A DNA stretch of 64,000 nt, taken from Limnospira fusiformis SAG 85.79. Lineage in GTDB: Bacteria; Cyanobacteriota; Cyanobacteriia; Cyanobacteriales; Microcoleaceae. How positions within the stretch are numbered: the first letter of the stretch is position 1; each line of letters starts with the position of its first letter. The DNA lies in assembly GCF_012516315.1 (NCBI RefSeq), contig NZ_CP051185.1:4593363-4657362 (forward strand), written 5' to 3'. Positions 1-10,500 of this stretch are shown in pieces. The notes under the pieces were generated by a model. That model saw nothing but the letters and a program-made list of their open reading frames with translations, did no database searches and had not been told where the DNA came from. A program made the position numbers and the translations under genes.

Positions 1-930
1 GGTTTGCCCATCTAAGTTGCCCATAGTCTCGCCCGCCACATAAATCGAGCCATCACTACCGGTGGTCAGGGCTGATGCATAGTCAGGTCCCCAGGTTCCC
101 AACAGGCGCGTCCAGTCTTGAGTGCCATCAGGCTGGAACCTGCTGATAAAGGCATCAGCGTCACCACTATTGATTTGTCCGTCTAGGTCGCCATCAGTAT
201 AGCCGGCTACATAAATCGAGCCATCACTACCGGTGGTCAGGGCATTAGCCACGTCAAAATTACTGGTTCCCAACAGGCGCGTCCAGGCTTTAGTGCCATC
301 AGGCTGGAACCTGCTGATAAAGGCATCCCCCTCACCACTATTGGTTTGTCCGTCTAGGTCGCCATCAGTATAGCCGGCTACATAAATCGAGCCATCACTA
401 CCGGTGGTCAGGGCTAATGCCTGGTCCCAAGCACTGGTTCCCAACAGGCGCGTCCAGGCTTTAGTGCCATCAGGCTGGAACCTGCTGATAAAGGCATCCC
501 ATTCGCCACTATTGGTTTGTCCATTTAGGTCGCCATCAGTATAGCCGGCTACATAAATCGAGCCATCAAGGCCAGTGGTCAGGGCTGATGCCACGTCATA
601 CTCACCGCTTCCCAACAGGCGCGTCCAGTCTTGAGTGCCATCAGGGTGGAACCTGCTGATAAAGGCATCAGCGGCACCACTATTGGTTTGTCCGTCTAGG
701 TCGCCATCAGTATAGCCGGCTACATAAATCGAGCCATCACTACCGGTGGTCAGGGCTAATGCCTGGTCCCAAGCACTGGTTCCCAACAGGCGCGTCCAGG
801 CGAACTCTGGCGGCGCGGACATCTGTACTGCTACTGGTTCACCTTCTACCCCACTGAATCCCTGTGAGGGCATGAAATTCTGAGAATCTGATGATTCAAA
901 AATATGGAATATTTCGCTAGTATTGTTCAT
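1..930 (-). CDS. Beta-propeller (SBBP-repeat) protein, N-terminal part; continues past the left edge
   Basis: The frame is open from the ATG at 930 to the window edge, so the 3' end is missing. An ATG nine codons upstream (957) is also in frame, but the GGAGGGGG stretch between them makes a good Shine-Dalgarno sequence for 930. A short N-terminus is followed by at least five repeats of about 55 residues, each starting near WTRLLG and containing [16 protein letters not shown] and DAFI, typical of SBBP beta-propeller blades. The protein is a paralogue of the gene ending at 3401, but it lacks about 150 residues between SQGFSG and VEGEPVAVQ, where the paralogue has a domain with an EEFGH motif. 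The join is in frame, so this looks like an internal deletion. By analogy with the paralogue, an RTX calcium-binding tail is expected beyond the edge. Surface or extracellular location is inferred. Confidence 0.8.
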   Translation of the reverse strand, partial: MNNTSEIFHIFESSDSQNFMPSQGFSGVEGEPVAVQMSAPPEFAWTRLLGTSAWDQALALTTGSDGSIYVAGYTDGDLDGQTNSGAADAFISRFHPDGTQDWTRLLGSGEYDVASALTTGLDGSIYVAGYTDGDLNGQTNSGEWDAFISRFQPDGTKAWTRLLGTSAWDQALALTTGSDGSIYVAGYTDGDLDGQTNSGEGDAFISRFQPDGTKAWTRLLGTSNFDVANALTTGSDGSIYVAGYTDGDLDGQINSGDADAFISRFQPDGTQDWTRLLGTWGPDYASALTTGSDGSIYVAGETMGNLDGQT

Positions 931-1140
931 TAGGGTATCCCCCTCCAAGGGAGCCATAAAGATTTCATACCTGGATTGGTATTTACATGGCTAACGACAA
1001 TTGTACTTGGCTCTCAATATAACCGGCCACCATCATTCTTAAAAAAAGCGATCGCACCATTTCCCCACACTCTCTAAAACCCCCCACTCATCAGCAGCTT
1101 AGGCAATCCTAAAAAAACTCTAAAAATCCCAATTTTTGCC

Positions 1141-1220
1141 TTGACAAATATGGGAGCTTGACTTATTATTAAATCATGGGAAACCGTGCCGACATATATA
1201 ATGGTTTTTTGAGCCTATAG
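1141..1220 (+). promoter_or_regulatory. Promoter/short-transcript cassette, copy 1
   Basis: TTGACA (1141-1146), a 17-bp spacer and TATTAT (1164-1169) form a near-consensus sigma-70 promoter. An ATG lies 6 nt after the -10 box, where transcription should begin. The conserved stretch ATGGGAAACCGTGCCGACAT and following bases could encode a leaderless 14-aa peptide (stop at 1218-1220) or be the 5' end of a small RNA. Confidence 0.7.
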
Positions 1221-1429
1221 CTCTGGGTAGGTTGGGTGAAACCCAACAGCGGTGAGATGGTGGTGTTGGGTTCCGTTCCTCCACCCAACCTACTTAAATA
1301 GGCTATATAACCGGCCACCCTCATTCTTAAAAAAAGCGATCGCACCATTTCCCCACACTCTCTAAAACCCGCTACCAATCAGCAGCTTAGGCAATCCTAA
1401 AAAAACTCCCAAAATCCCAGTTTTACCCC

Positions 1430-1509
1430 TTGACAAATCCCGCCACTTGACTTATCATTAAAGAATGGGAAACCGTGCCGACATATATAATGGTTTTTTG
1501 AGCCTATAG
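1430..1509 (+). promoter_or_regulatory. Promoter/short-transcript cassette, copy 2
   Basis: TTGACA (1430-1435), 17-bp spacer, TATCAT (1453-1458), then the same conserved ATGGGAAACCGTGCC stretch starting at 1465, again 6 nt after the -10 box. Confidence 0.68.
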
Positions 1510-1718
1510 CTCTGGGTAGGTTGGGTGAAACCCAACAGCGGTGAGATGGTGGTGTTGGGTTCCGTTCCTCCACCCAACCTACTTAAATAGGCTATATAAC
1601 CGGCCACCCTCATTGTTAAAAAAAGCGATCGCACCATTTCCCCACACTCTCTAAAACCCGCTACCCATCAGCAGATTAGGCAATCCTAAAAAAACTCTAA
1701 AAATCCCGATTTTTCCCC

Positions 1719-1798
1719 TTGACAAATATGGGAGCTTGACTTATTATTAAATCATGGGAAACCGTGCCGACATATATAATGGTTTTTTGAGCCTATAG
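1719..1798 (+). promoter_or_regulatory. Promoter/short-transcript cassette, copy 3
   Basis: TTGACA (1719-1724), 17-bp spacer, TATTAT (1742-1747), conserved ATG stretch from 1754. Confidence 0.68.
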
Positions 1799-2006
1799 CT
1801 CTGGGTAGGTTGGGTGAAACCCAACAGCGGTGAGATGGTGGTGTTGGGTTCCGTTCCTCCACCCAACCTACTTAAATAGGCTATATAACCGGCCACCATC
1901 ATTCTTAAAAAAAGCGATCGCACCATTTCCCCACACTCTCTAAAACCCGCTACCAATCAGCAGATTAGGCAATCCTAAAAAAACTCTAAAAATCCCAATT
2001 TTTGCC

Positions 2007-2086
2007 TTGACAAATATGGGAGCTTGACTTATTATTAAATCATGGGAAACCGTGCCGACATATATAATGGTTTTTTGAGCCTATAG
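2007..2086 (+). promoter_or_regulatory. Promoter/short-transcript cassette, copy 4
   Basis: TTGACA (2007-2012), 17-bp spacer, TATTAT (2030-2035), conserved ATG stretch from 2042. Confidence 0.68.
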
Positions 2087-2294
2087 CTCTGGGTAGGTTG
2101 GGTGAAACCCAACAGCGGTGAGATGGTGGTGTTGGGTTCCGTTCCTCCACCCAACCTACTTAAATAGGCTATATAACCGGCCACCCTCATTCTTAAAAAA
2201 AGCGATCGCACCATTTCCCCACACTCTCTAAAACCCGCTACCAATCAGCAGATTAGGCAATCCTAAAAAAACTCTAAAAATCCCAATTTTTGCC

Positions 2295-2374
2295 TTGACA
2301 AATATGGGAGCTTGACTTATTATTAAATCATGGGAAACCGTGCCGACATATATAATGGTTTTTTGAGCCTATAG
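2295..2374 (+). promoter_or_regulatory. Promoter/short-transcript cassette, copy 5
   Basis: TTGACA (2295-2300), 17-bp spacer, TATTAT (2318-2323), conserved ATG stretch from 2330. Confidence 0.68.
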
Positions 2375-2710
2375 CTCTGGGTAGGTTGGGTGAAACCCAA
2401 CAGCGGTGAGATGGTGGTGTTGGGTTCCGTTCCTCCACCCAACCTACTTAAATAGGCTATATAACCTGCCACCCTCATGGTTAAAAAAAGCGATCGCACC
2501 ATTTCCCCACACTCTCTAAAACCCCCTACCAATCAGGGGTGAGATGGTGGTGTTGGGTTCCGTTCCTCCACCCAACCTACTTAAATAGGCTATATAACCG
2601 GCCACCCTCATGGTTAAAAAAAGCGATCGCACCATTTCCCCACACTCTCTAAAACCCCCTACCAATCAGGATTAGGCTCCTAAAAAACTCTAAAAATCCC
2701 AATTTTTGCC

Positions 2711-2788
2711 TTGACAAATATGGGAGCTCTTATTATTAAATCATGGGAAACCGTGCCGACATATATAATGGGTTTTTGAAGCCTATAG
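2711..2788 (+). promoter_or_regulatory. Damaged promoter/short-transcript cassette, copy 6
   Basis: TTGACA (2711-2716) and TATTAT (2731-2736) are only 14 bp apart because three bases were lost from the spacer, so promoter activity is doubtful. Indels after ATATATAATGG change the short frame starting at 2743, which now runs to a TGA at 2821-2823. This copy looks like a decaying one. Confidence 0.55.
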
Positions 2789-3259
2789 CTCTGGGTAGGT
2801 TGGGTGAAACCCAACAGCGGTGAGATGGTGGTGTTGGGTTCCGTTCCTCCACCCAACCTACTTAAATAGGCTATATAACCTGCCACCCTCATGGTAAAAA
2901 AGCGATCGCACCTATCCTCACACTTCTAAAAACCCCTACCAATCAGGGGTGAGATGGTGGTGTTGGGTTCCGTTCCTCCACCCAACCTACTTAAATAGGC
3001 TATATAACCGGCCACCCTCATGGTTAAAAAAAGCGATCGCACCATTTCCCCACACTCTCTAAAACCCCCTACCAATCAGGGGTGAGATGGTGGTGTTGGG
3101 TTCCGTTCCTCCACCCAACCTACTTAAATAGGCTATATAACCGGCCACCCTCATGGTTAAAAAAAGCGATCGCACTATTACCTCACACTCTCTAAAACCC
3201 GCTACCCATCAGCAGATTAGGCAATCCTAAAAAAACTCTAAAAATCCCGATTTTACCCC

Positions 3260-3339
3260 TTGACAAATCCCGGAACTTGACTTACTATTAAATAATGGGA
3301 AACCGTGCCGACATATATAATGGTTTTTTGAGCCTATAG
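3260..3339 (+). promoter_or_regulatory. Promoter/short-transcript cassette, copy 7
   Basis: TTGACA (3260-3265), 17-bp spacer, TACTAT (3283-3288), conserved ATG stretch from 3295 to the TAG at 3337-3339. It is the last copy of the array. It is followed by a hairpin at 3344-3371 and points at the 3' end of the convergent propeller gene. Confidence 0.68.
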
Positions 3340-3343
3340 AGAA

Positions 3344-3371
3344 GTGGGGTCAAATAGCCATTCAACCCCAC
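3344..3371. other. Inverted repeat after cassette copy 7
   Basis: GTGGGGT (3344-3350) and ACCCCAC (3365-3371) form a perfect 7-bp stem with a 14-nt loop. It lies between the end of the cassette and the stop codon of the convergent gene. There is no T-run on either strand, so it may be a weak terminator or just RNA structure. Confidence 0.45.
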
Positions 3372-3400
3372 CTCATCAATCGGAACTTAATTCCCCAGGA

Positions 3401-5956
3401 TTACACTACAAAGAAATCCTGAACCGGAATCTCTCCGAAACCTGGTAAATCCCCCGTATATCCAGTGATATTGATAACTAAATCATTCGGAGCCTGAAAA
3501 CCGGGAACATTATCATTAATCACTAGATAAGTGCCGCGAATATCGGCATGAGTCGCCCTCACTAATGCAGCACTATTAGGTTCTAATGGTTGTCGTCCGG
3601 CTTGTCCGCCATCAGCATTAGCAAATACCTGATTAACCAGGGTTCGCAGGTTAGGAGCATTGCTATTTCGAGCGCGGGTAAAATTCTCAGGAGCCCCGAT
3701 ATCCCGTCCGCGTCGGTTCAGCAAGTCAATTTTATCAGTACCGATTTCCAAGTCGGTAATATGGTCAGGAGCCGCTACCCTCGATTCCCCAAACTGGAAC
3801 ACAAAGATATCAGCACCAGGACCACCAGTGAGAATATCTTGACCGGGACCACCGTTGAGGGTGTCGTTACCAGCACCACCGATTAAAGTATCCCGACCGG
3901 GACCACCAAGGAGGCTGTCATTTCCTGGACCTCCATCTAAATAATCGTTACCTTTTCCACCGATTAAAGTATCGTGACCCGCACCACCAAGGAGGCTGTC
4001 ATTTCCCGGACCTCCATCTAAATAATCGTTACCTTTTCCACCGATTAAAGTATCATTACCTGCTAATCCATAGATGGTGTCATGACCAGGGGTTCCTCGT
4101 AATAAATCATTGCCACGAGTACCCCTAATTGGTTCTGGTTCCGGTGTGGGTTCTGGTGTGGGTTCTGGTGTGGGTTCTGGTGTGTCAGCGCCATCTACTA
4201 TCAACCTGCTAATAAAGGCATCAGTCATACCACTATTGGTTTGTCCATCTAGGTCGCCCCAAGTCGTACCCGCCACATAAATAGACCCATCATTACCGGT
4301 GGTCAGGGCAGTAGCATAGTCAGCCTCACCGCTTCCCAACAGGCGCGTCCAGGCTTTAGTGCCATTGGGCTGATACTTGGTGATAAAGGCATCAAACCAG
4401 CCACTATTGGTTTGTCTATCTAGGTTGCCCTCAGTCCAGCCCCCCACATAAATCGAGCCATCACTACCGGTGGTCAGGGCTGATGCCCAGTCACTCTCAC
4501 TGGTTCCCAACAGGCGCGTCCAGGCTTTAGTACCATTGGGCTGGAACTTAGTGATAAAGGCATCCCACCCACCACTATTGGTTTGTCCCTCTAGGTCGCC
4601 CCCAGTCCAGCCCCCCACATAAATCGAGCCATCACTACCCGTGGTCAGGGCATGAGCCCGGTCATCCTCACTGGTTCCCAACAGGCGCGTCCAGGCTTTA
4701 GTACCATTGGGCTGGAACTTGGTGATAAAGGCATCCCGCCCACCACTATTGGTTTGTCCATCTAGGTTGCCCAAAGTATAGCCGGCCACATAAATAGACC
4801 CATCACTACCGGTGGTCAGGGCATTAGCCCCGTCCCTATCACGGGTTCCCAACAGGCGTGTCCAGTCTTTAGTGCCATCAGGCTGGAACCTGGTGATAAA
4901 GGCATCCAAGCTACCACTATTAGCCTGTCCATCTAGGTCGCCCTGAGTATAGCCCGCCACATAAATCGACCCATCACTACCGGTGGTCAGGGCATGAGCC
5001 TCGTCCCAACCCCTGGTTCCCAACAGGCGCGTCCAGGCTTTAGTGCCATCAGGCTGGAACCTGCTGATAAAGGCATCCCTACCACCACTATTGGTTTGTC
5101 CATCTAGGTTGCCCGCAGTCCAGCCCGCCACATAAATAGACCCATCACTACCGGTGGTCAGGGCATTAGCCCAGTCCTCTTCACCGCTTCCCAACAGGCG
5201 CGTCCAGTCTTTAGTGCCATCAGGCTGATACTTGGTGATAAAGGCATCACCGCTACCACTATGGGTTTGTCCATCTAGGTTGCCTGAAGTATAGCCCGCT
5301 ACATAAATCGACCCATCACTACCGGTGGTCAGGGCATGAGCCCGGTCATCCTCACTGCTTCCCAACAGGCGCGTCCAGGCGAACTCTGGCGGCGCGGACA
5401 TCTGTACTGCTACCGGTTCTCCTTCTACCCAGATGATTCCCCAATCATTCTGATTCCTTAACCCAGTGATATCTGCTTCTGTCAACGCTTCCCCATTCAC
5501 TAGGCGCATAAATAACTCTCCCTCATCTCCAGGAGAGTCGATTTCGTTTAACTGAGAATCCAGATAATGCCCAAATTCCTCCGTTATCACATCCACCAGT
5601 TTCTCACTGTGAATTATGGCATCGGATAAATACACCGTACCCGTCAGGGAGTCAAAAGCGCCATCAGCACCATTCATTGATGTAGCGGAAAGCACTATCA
5701 TCTCTGGTGTGTCTCCCTGAGTGAAAGCCTCAATGATGGTTGCACCTAATTCCACATCGGTAGATGCACCGAAAGCGGTTTGTAAATCTGTCTGAAAATT
5801 AGGTGAGGCGAGAAACTCTGTTAATTGCTGGTTAACCTGAGTTAATGCTGCTGTCAGTGGTTCCCTGGATACATCACCGCTGAATCCCTGTGAGGGAAAG
5901 AGATTCGGAGAATCTGATGATGCCAAAATATCTGAGATTTCGCTAGTATTGTTCAT
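3401..5956 (-). CDS. Seven-bladed beta-propeller protein with RTX calcium-binding C-terminus
   Basis: The protein is 851 aa from the ATG at 5956, which is preceded by GGAGGGGG; an upstream in-frame ATG at 5983 would add nine residues. Residues about 30-190 form an N-terminal domain with [13 protein letters not shown], a family seen in cyanobacterial RTX proteins that resembles a zincin helix but lacks the first His of HExxH. Seven SBBP repeats (each opening with WTRLLG) cover about residues 193-570, fitting one closed seven-bladed propeller. [10 protein letters not shown] linker leads to several glycine/aspartate RTX nonapeptides (GNDxLxGG type) at about 590-690, then a C-terminal domain beginning near DIFVFQF. 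RTX repeats generally bind calcium and accompany type I secretion, so an extracellular or surface location is inferred. No secretion genes are nearby. The ligand or function is unknown. Confidence 0.88.
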   Translation of the reverse strand: MNNTSEISDILASSDSPNLFPSQGFSGDVSREPLTAALTQVNQQLTEFLASPNFQTDLQTAFGASTDVELGATIIEAFTQGDTPEMIVLSATSMNGADGAFDSLTGTVYLSDAIIHSEKLVDVITEEFGHYLDSQLNEIDSPGDEGELFMRLVNGEALTEADITGLRNQNDWGIIWVEGEPVAVQMSAPPEFAWTRLLGSSEDDRAHALTTGSDGSIYVAGYTSGNLDGQTHSGSGDAFITKYQPDGTKDWTRLLGSGEEDWANALTTGSDGSIYVAGWTAGNLDGQTNSGGRDAFISRFQPDGTKAWTRLLGTRGWDEAHALTTGSDGSIYVAGYTQGDLDGQANSGSLDAFITRFQPDGTKDWTRLLGTRDRDGANALTTGSDGSIYVAGYTLGNLDGQTNSGGRDAFITKFQPNGTKAWTRLLGTSEDDRAHALTTGSDGSIYVGGWTGGDLEGQTNSGGWDAFITKFQPNGTKAWTRLLGTSESDWASALTTGSDGSIYVGGWTEGNLDRQTNSGWFDAFITKYQPNGTKAWTRLLGSGEADYATALTTGNDGSIYVAGTTWGDLDGQTNSGMTDAFISRLIVDGADTPEPTPEPTPEPTPEPEPIRGTRGNDLLRGTPGHDTIYGLAGNDTLIGGKGNDYLDGGPGNDSLLGGAGHDTLIGGKGNDYLDGGPGNDSLLGGPGRDTLIGGAGNDTLNGGPGQDILTGGPGADIFVFQFGESRVAAPDHITDLEIGTDKIDLLNRRGRDIGAPENFTRARNSNAPNLRTLVNQVFANADGGQAGRQPLEPNSAALVRATHADIRGTYLVINDNVPGFQAPNDLVINITGYTGDLPGFGEIPVQDFFVV

Positions 5957-6153
5957 AAGGGTATCCCCCTCCAATGGAGCCATGGGGATTTCATACCTGA
6001 TTGGTATTTACATGGCTAACTACTATTGTACTTGCCTCTCAATATAACCTGCCACCCCATCTGAGCCCCATATTTCCCCACACTCTCTAAAACCCGCTAC
6101 CCATCAGCAGATTAGCGAATCCTAAACAAACTCGAAAAATCCCTATTTTTCCC

Positions 6154-6233
6154 TTGACAAATGCGGAAACTTGACTTACTATTAGAGAATGGGAAACCGT
6201 GCCGACATATATAATGGTTTTTTGAGCCTATAG
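6154..6233 (+). promoter_or_regulatory. Promoter/short-transcript cassette, copy 8
   Basis: TTGACA (6154-6159), 17-bp spacer, TACTAT (6177-6182), conserved ATG stretch 6189-6233. The cassette lies upstream of and divergent from the propeller gene, and directly before the 92-bp array. The flank at 5984-6060 matches the flank of the first paralogue at 958-1030. Confidence 0.68.
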
Positions 6234-6240
6234 CTCTGGG

Positions 6241-7340
6241 TAGGTTGGGTGAAACCCAACAGGGGTGAGATGGTGGTGTTGGGTGGCGTTCGGACCCCCC
6301 AACCTACTCAAATAGGCGATCGCTCCGAATAGTAGGTTGGGTGAAACCCAACAGGGGTGAGATGGTGGTGTGGGGTGGCGTTCGGACCCCCCAACCTACT
6401 CAAATAGGCGATCGCTCCGAATAGTAGGTTGGGTGAAACCCAACAGGGGTGAGATGGTGGTGTGGGGTGGCGTTCGGACCCCCCAACCTACTCAAATAGG
6501 CGATCGCTCCGAATAGTAGGTTGGGTGAAACCCAACAGGGGTGAGATGGTGGTGTGGGGTGGCGTTCGGACCCCCCAACCTACTCAAATAGGCGATCGCT
6601 CCGAATAGTAGGTTGGGTGAAACCCAACAGGGGTGAGATGGTGTTGTGGGGTGGCGTTCGGACCCCCCAACCGACTCAAATAGGCGATCGCTCCGAATAG
6701 TAGGTTGGGTGAAACCCAACAGCGGTGAGATGGTGGTGTGGGGTGGCGTTCGGACCCCCCAACCTACTCAAATAGGCGATCGCTCCGAATAGTAGGTTGG
6801 GTGAAACCCAACAGGGGTGAGATGGTGTTGTTGGGTGGCGTTCGGACCCCCCAACCGACTCAAATAGGCGATCGCTCCGAATAGTAGGTTGGGTGAAACC
6901 CAACAGCGGTGAGATGGTGGTGTGGGGTGGCGTTCGGACCCCCCAACCGACTCAAATAGGCGATCGCTCCGAATAGTAGGTTGGGTGAAACCCAACAGGG
7001 GTGAGATGGTGGTGTGGGGTGGCGTTCGGACCCCCCAACCGACTCAAATAGGCGATCGCTCCGAATAGTAGGTTGGGTGAAACCCAACAGCGGTGAGATG
7101 GTGGTGTGGGGTGGCGTTCGGACCCCCCAACCGACTCAAATAGGCGATCGCTCCGAATAGTAGGTTGGGTGAAACCCAACAGGGGTGAGATGGTGGTGTG
7201 GGGTGGCGTTCGGACCCCCCAACCTACTCAAATAGGCGATCGCTCCGAATAGTAGGTTGGGTGAAACCCAACAGCGGTGAGATGGTGGTGTGGGGTGGCG
7301 TTCGGACCCCCCAACCGACTCAAATAGGCGATCGCTCTGG
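6241..7340. repeat. Twelve tandem 92-bp units, each with one HIP1 octamer
   Basis: Units start every 92 bp from TAGGTTGGGTGAAACC at 6241 (6333, 6425 and so on, to 7253). Each contains the palindrome TTGGGTGAAACCCAA, a second GC-rich inverted segment (GGGGTGGCGTTCGGACCCC) and one GCGATCGC. Differences are limited to a few single-base variants such as AGGGG/AGCGG and CCTACT/CCGACT, which combine in mosaic fashion as expected from unequal crossing-over. The 75-aa frames that tile across it merely follow the repeat. Core sequences are shared with the 288-bp array. Confidence 0.95.
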
Positions 7341-7421
7341 GTACGGTGAGATGGTGGCGTTGGGTTCCGTTCCTCCACCCAACCTACTTAAAATAGGCTC
7401 TAAAAATCCCAGGTTTTTCTC

Positions 7422-7525
7422 TTGACAAATACCGGAACTTGACTTATTATAAAAGAATGGGAAACCGTGCCGACATATATAATGGTTTGGGGAGGGGTTC
7501 AGTCTCTCCCGGTAAAATTACCTGA
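7422..7525 (+). promoter_or_regulatory. Promoter/short-transcript cassette, copy 9, with altered tail
   Basis: TTGACA (7422-7427), 17-bp spacer, TATTAT (7445-7450), conserved ATG stretch from 7457. After AATGGT the sequence differs from the other copies. The short frame runs 22 codons to TGA at 7523-7525, and the DNA contains a small inverted repeat (GGTAAAATTACC). It points at the 3' end of the convergent gene that stops at 7547. Confidence 0.65.
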
Positions 7526-7546
7526 AAGAGAGACGGAATTAACTAG

Positions 7547-10500
7547 CTAAGACCAGTTCTTTTTGGCGGGTTTAATGTGAGGGACTCCTAATCGAAAATA
7601 TGTAGGTGCTACTGGTTCAATATCGGGGTCAAAACCACCTACTTGATTAGTCCTGAGCATCCATAAATCAGCCCCTAATTGCAGAAAAATCATGGCGATT
7701 TGGTCGTGAACCCAACGAGGTAGAAGAGTTCGCCAACTAGACAAAGCCTTAATCAGAGTGTCGCGGGGTTTTTCGACAGTCAAATCACCTAATTTGGGGG
7801 CATTAAATCGCCAGTCTGGGCGTACCTTTCCCATGGGGGTTAAATAATGTTCGAGGGTATTCAGTAAATCGCCTAACTGTTGGAAACGGAGAGTTTGCTC
7901 ATGATTAGGGTGTTCTCGCATCCATTTAATGATGAGGGGATTTAATTCTAACTCGGCTAAAATTTGCCGCAAAGAGGAATATAAGGCTTGGCTAGAGTCC
8001 TGACAACAGGAATTAACGGGACTCACAAAAGTAGTTCCGGTTCCGTCTCCGACACGATAACGCGCAGCCATAATATCTAATTCCTGAATAACGGCATTTA
8101 GGGGGGAGAATTTGATGCCATCAAAATCATAATCTTCGGTGAGGGGGCTAAACTTAATTAGAGTTTCGCATAATGGTCGCACACCCAACCATCCCCATTG
8201 ACGATCGCCTCCATAATGTTCCCAAGCATTCGCCCCAGAAATAATACCATCAGTATTATTAGTATAAATTTGTCGGTACTCGATCGCAAAACGTAACTCC
8301 CCCGTTAAAGGGTCTCGTTTCACCGTAGCTACCCCGAAAGCAAAATGCCCAAAATAGATTTTCATTGATGCTAATTCGGCTTTCTTTCCGCCAATACCGC
8401 CAAACAGGTGCATCATCAAAGCGCGATCGCCTTCTCGCCATTGAGAAATCGCCATATGATCATCTTCACCCTCATTGTGCGGAGATAATAACACATTTTT
8501 CATCTGCCCCTTTTCCGCCTTTAAATTACTCAAATAATCACGCCTAAAGTAATCCAAGCATGGTGTCAGACCGTGAATCACCCGTTGAGGGGAGAGGCGG
8601 AACATTTCCCTAGGTGCGATCGCCTGTACCGTAAACCGACCTTGCTTATTTCTCGCCCCATAAATATACCATCCTCCGCTGTTAACCGGAGACTCTTCCA
8701 CCCCCTGATTATTAAAAGAATAAACCCCATTACGATTAGGGATTACCGTCGGCATATAAACTATCTCCTCATACCCATCAAAATCCCCTGTAGACGGGTT
8801 AAAATGCCGAACTTGAAACAGGTCATTGCCCAAGTTTTTGACAAACCTTACCACCCCATAAAACCGCCCGGAAATTTGCATCGGTTCCCGTTGAATATAC
8901 ACCACCGGAACACCCTCCCCAGTATCCTTAATTACCACCGGTTCACGAAGTGCCACAATCATATCATCATCAGGTCTCGCCCCCGCCAAAGACTCCAAAG
9001 GATCGACATTTTCCCAACCATCAAGTCGGTGAGGATGAACCTTTCCCTGTCGTTGACTAAGCCGCGCTTGATCAGAGAAATTCACATCCATTTTTAACAA
9101 TTTCGAGTAGTTTTGCACCCACTGTTCATCACTCCAGCGCAAAATTACTACCTGTCCGATGCGATGTTGATTTTCCGGGTCAGCATGATAAATTTCCAGC
9201 CGCACCCCTTTCAGGGTTTCCCGTTCATCTTTACTTGGTAAAATTAACCGACCTATCCAAGTATAATTGGGGTGATATAACTCGGGATTTAACCTTTGTT
9301 GAATTGGATAATAACCCACCTGATTAAATAACCCCTGCTTGTAGCGTTCATATTCGCTAATGGTGATAAACTTCTGCGGGTCTAATCCGGTGATTTCCCA
9401 ATTTTGACAGAGAATACCTGTAATAATTTGCACCGTCTGTTCCAGGTGCGTCCGTCCGTCCGGTAACAGCGCATCCCCCATGGGTCCATCATCGCCATTA
9501 TGACCTACTGGACCCAAAGAAATCAAGATAATTCTGCCCCGTCTTTTGGCACAATTCCAATTAGAAAGAACGGAAATCGGCCAGCGTCCTGAAAACATAA
9601 TCGGACCGAGTTTTTCCACATTATCTTTTTCCCCCACTAGGTGATAGAGTCTTTGAATCGCCATAGCCCCGGTATTCCCACTAATTACCCCCGCTAAAGA
9701 AATCACCTCAATGGGGGCATTAATATTGTATTTCAGGAAGCTAACCGCACCCATAGACATCTGACCACCCCCACTGTAACCAATCAGGGTAATCGGTTTA
9801 CCACTACCGAGGGGATAGCCAAAGCTAATTAGACTATTATAAATGACTTGGGCTAATCCTTGGTTTTGAATCGGACCATAACGGGGGTCGGCGGCGATCG
9901 CTACAGAAACTACATTGCGGAAATTGATAATAAAAGCGATCGGGTTAGCCGGATTTTTTAGGGATATTGATTCAATGATTTGCCAAATAAACGATAGGGG
10001 ACGGTCTGAGGTTAGGGGTTTATTGGTGACACTATAAGGCATGATTCCTTTGACGATGAGAATATCATCAGGTAAGGACTCAGCTACCTTATCCAACATA
10101 TTTTCAACTTGGGGGAGGTATTCATGGGAACCTTGATTGATACCGTCTAGGTACATTACATAACGGGAAATACTGTTGGGGTTCTCGATTTCTTTGACCG
10201 GGGTTCCTGTATATTTCAGGGTGCGATCGCCATACCATCCCGCCCACCAACTTAGGGCTTCTAGGGGAGTTAGGAATATCGAAAAGAATAGCGCGATCAA
10301 GCCAATAGTCGTCAGGTCGATCGCTAATTGCAAAGTTTGTTCTAACGCATTGTACCAACGACTAAACCAACCTGGGGACTGGGAGGAAATTAACACAAAC
10401 ACGAAAAACCCCGTTAATCCTAATGCGATCAATTGGATCGCCCGGTTGCGTTTGATGGTTTCTGGACTGTGGCGGGTCGCAGCATCCAGTATTACTTCAT

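Larger units (their letters stand above)
1018..3340. repeat. Tandem array of 288-bp units with shortened 133-bp variants
   Basis: Units start at the TATAACCKGCCACC motif at 1018, 1306, 1595, 1884, 2172, 2460, 2593, 2874, 3003 and 3136. Seven long units (about 281-289 bp, the last truncated) contain a HIP1 octamer, a promoter cassette and the palindrome TTGGGTGAAACCCAA. Three short units (about 129-133 bp, starting at 2460, 2874 and 3003) lack the segment between CCAATCAG and GGGTGAGATGG, so they have no cassette. Copies are nearly identical in sequence, which suggests recent amplification. The 69-70-aa frames crossing the units repeat with them and look non-coding. This array fills the spacer between the two propeller paralogues. 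Confidence 0.93.

Noticed and set aside
1176-1220. Micro-ORF MGNRADIYNGFLSL as a real gene
   Set aside because: Changes in the diverged copy at 57620 are all amino-acid-changing, so peptide coding is not favoured; kept as a cassette instead.
1169-2892. Repeated 69-70-aa frames on the minus strand across the 288-bp array
   Set aside because: They recur with the repeat period and have no ribosome-binding site or independent conservation; the DNA pattern (promoters and palindromes) explains them.
6241-7340. CRISPR array
   Set aside because: Units are identical through their whole length; there are no unique spacers of constant size and no cas genes.
6492-7425. 75-80-aa frames through the 92-bp units on both strands
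   Set aside because: They are by-products of a 92-bp repeat that has no stops in one frame for part of its length.
8573-9097. 174-aa plus-strand ORF inside the large membrane-protein gene
   Set aside because: It is a shadow frame with unlikely composition; the minus-strand gene is continuous and family-like in its domains.
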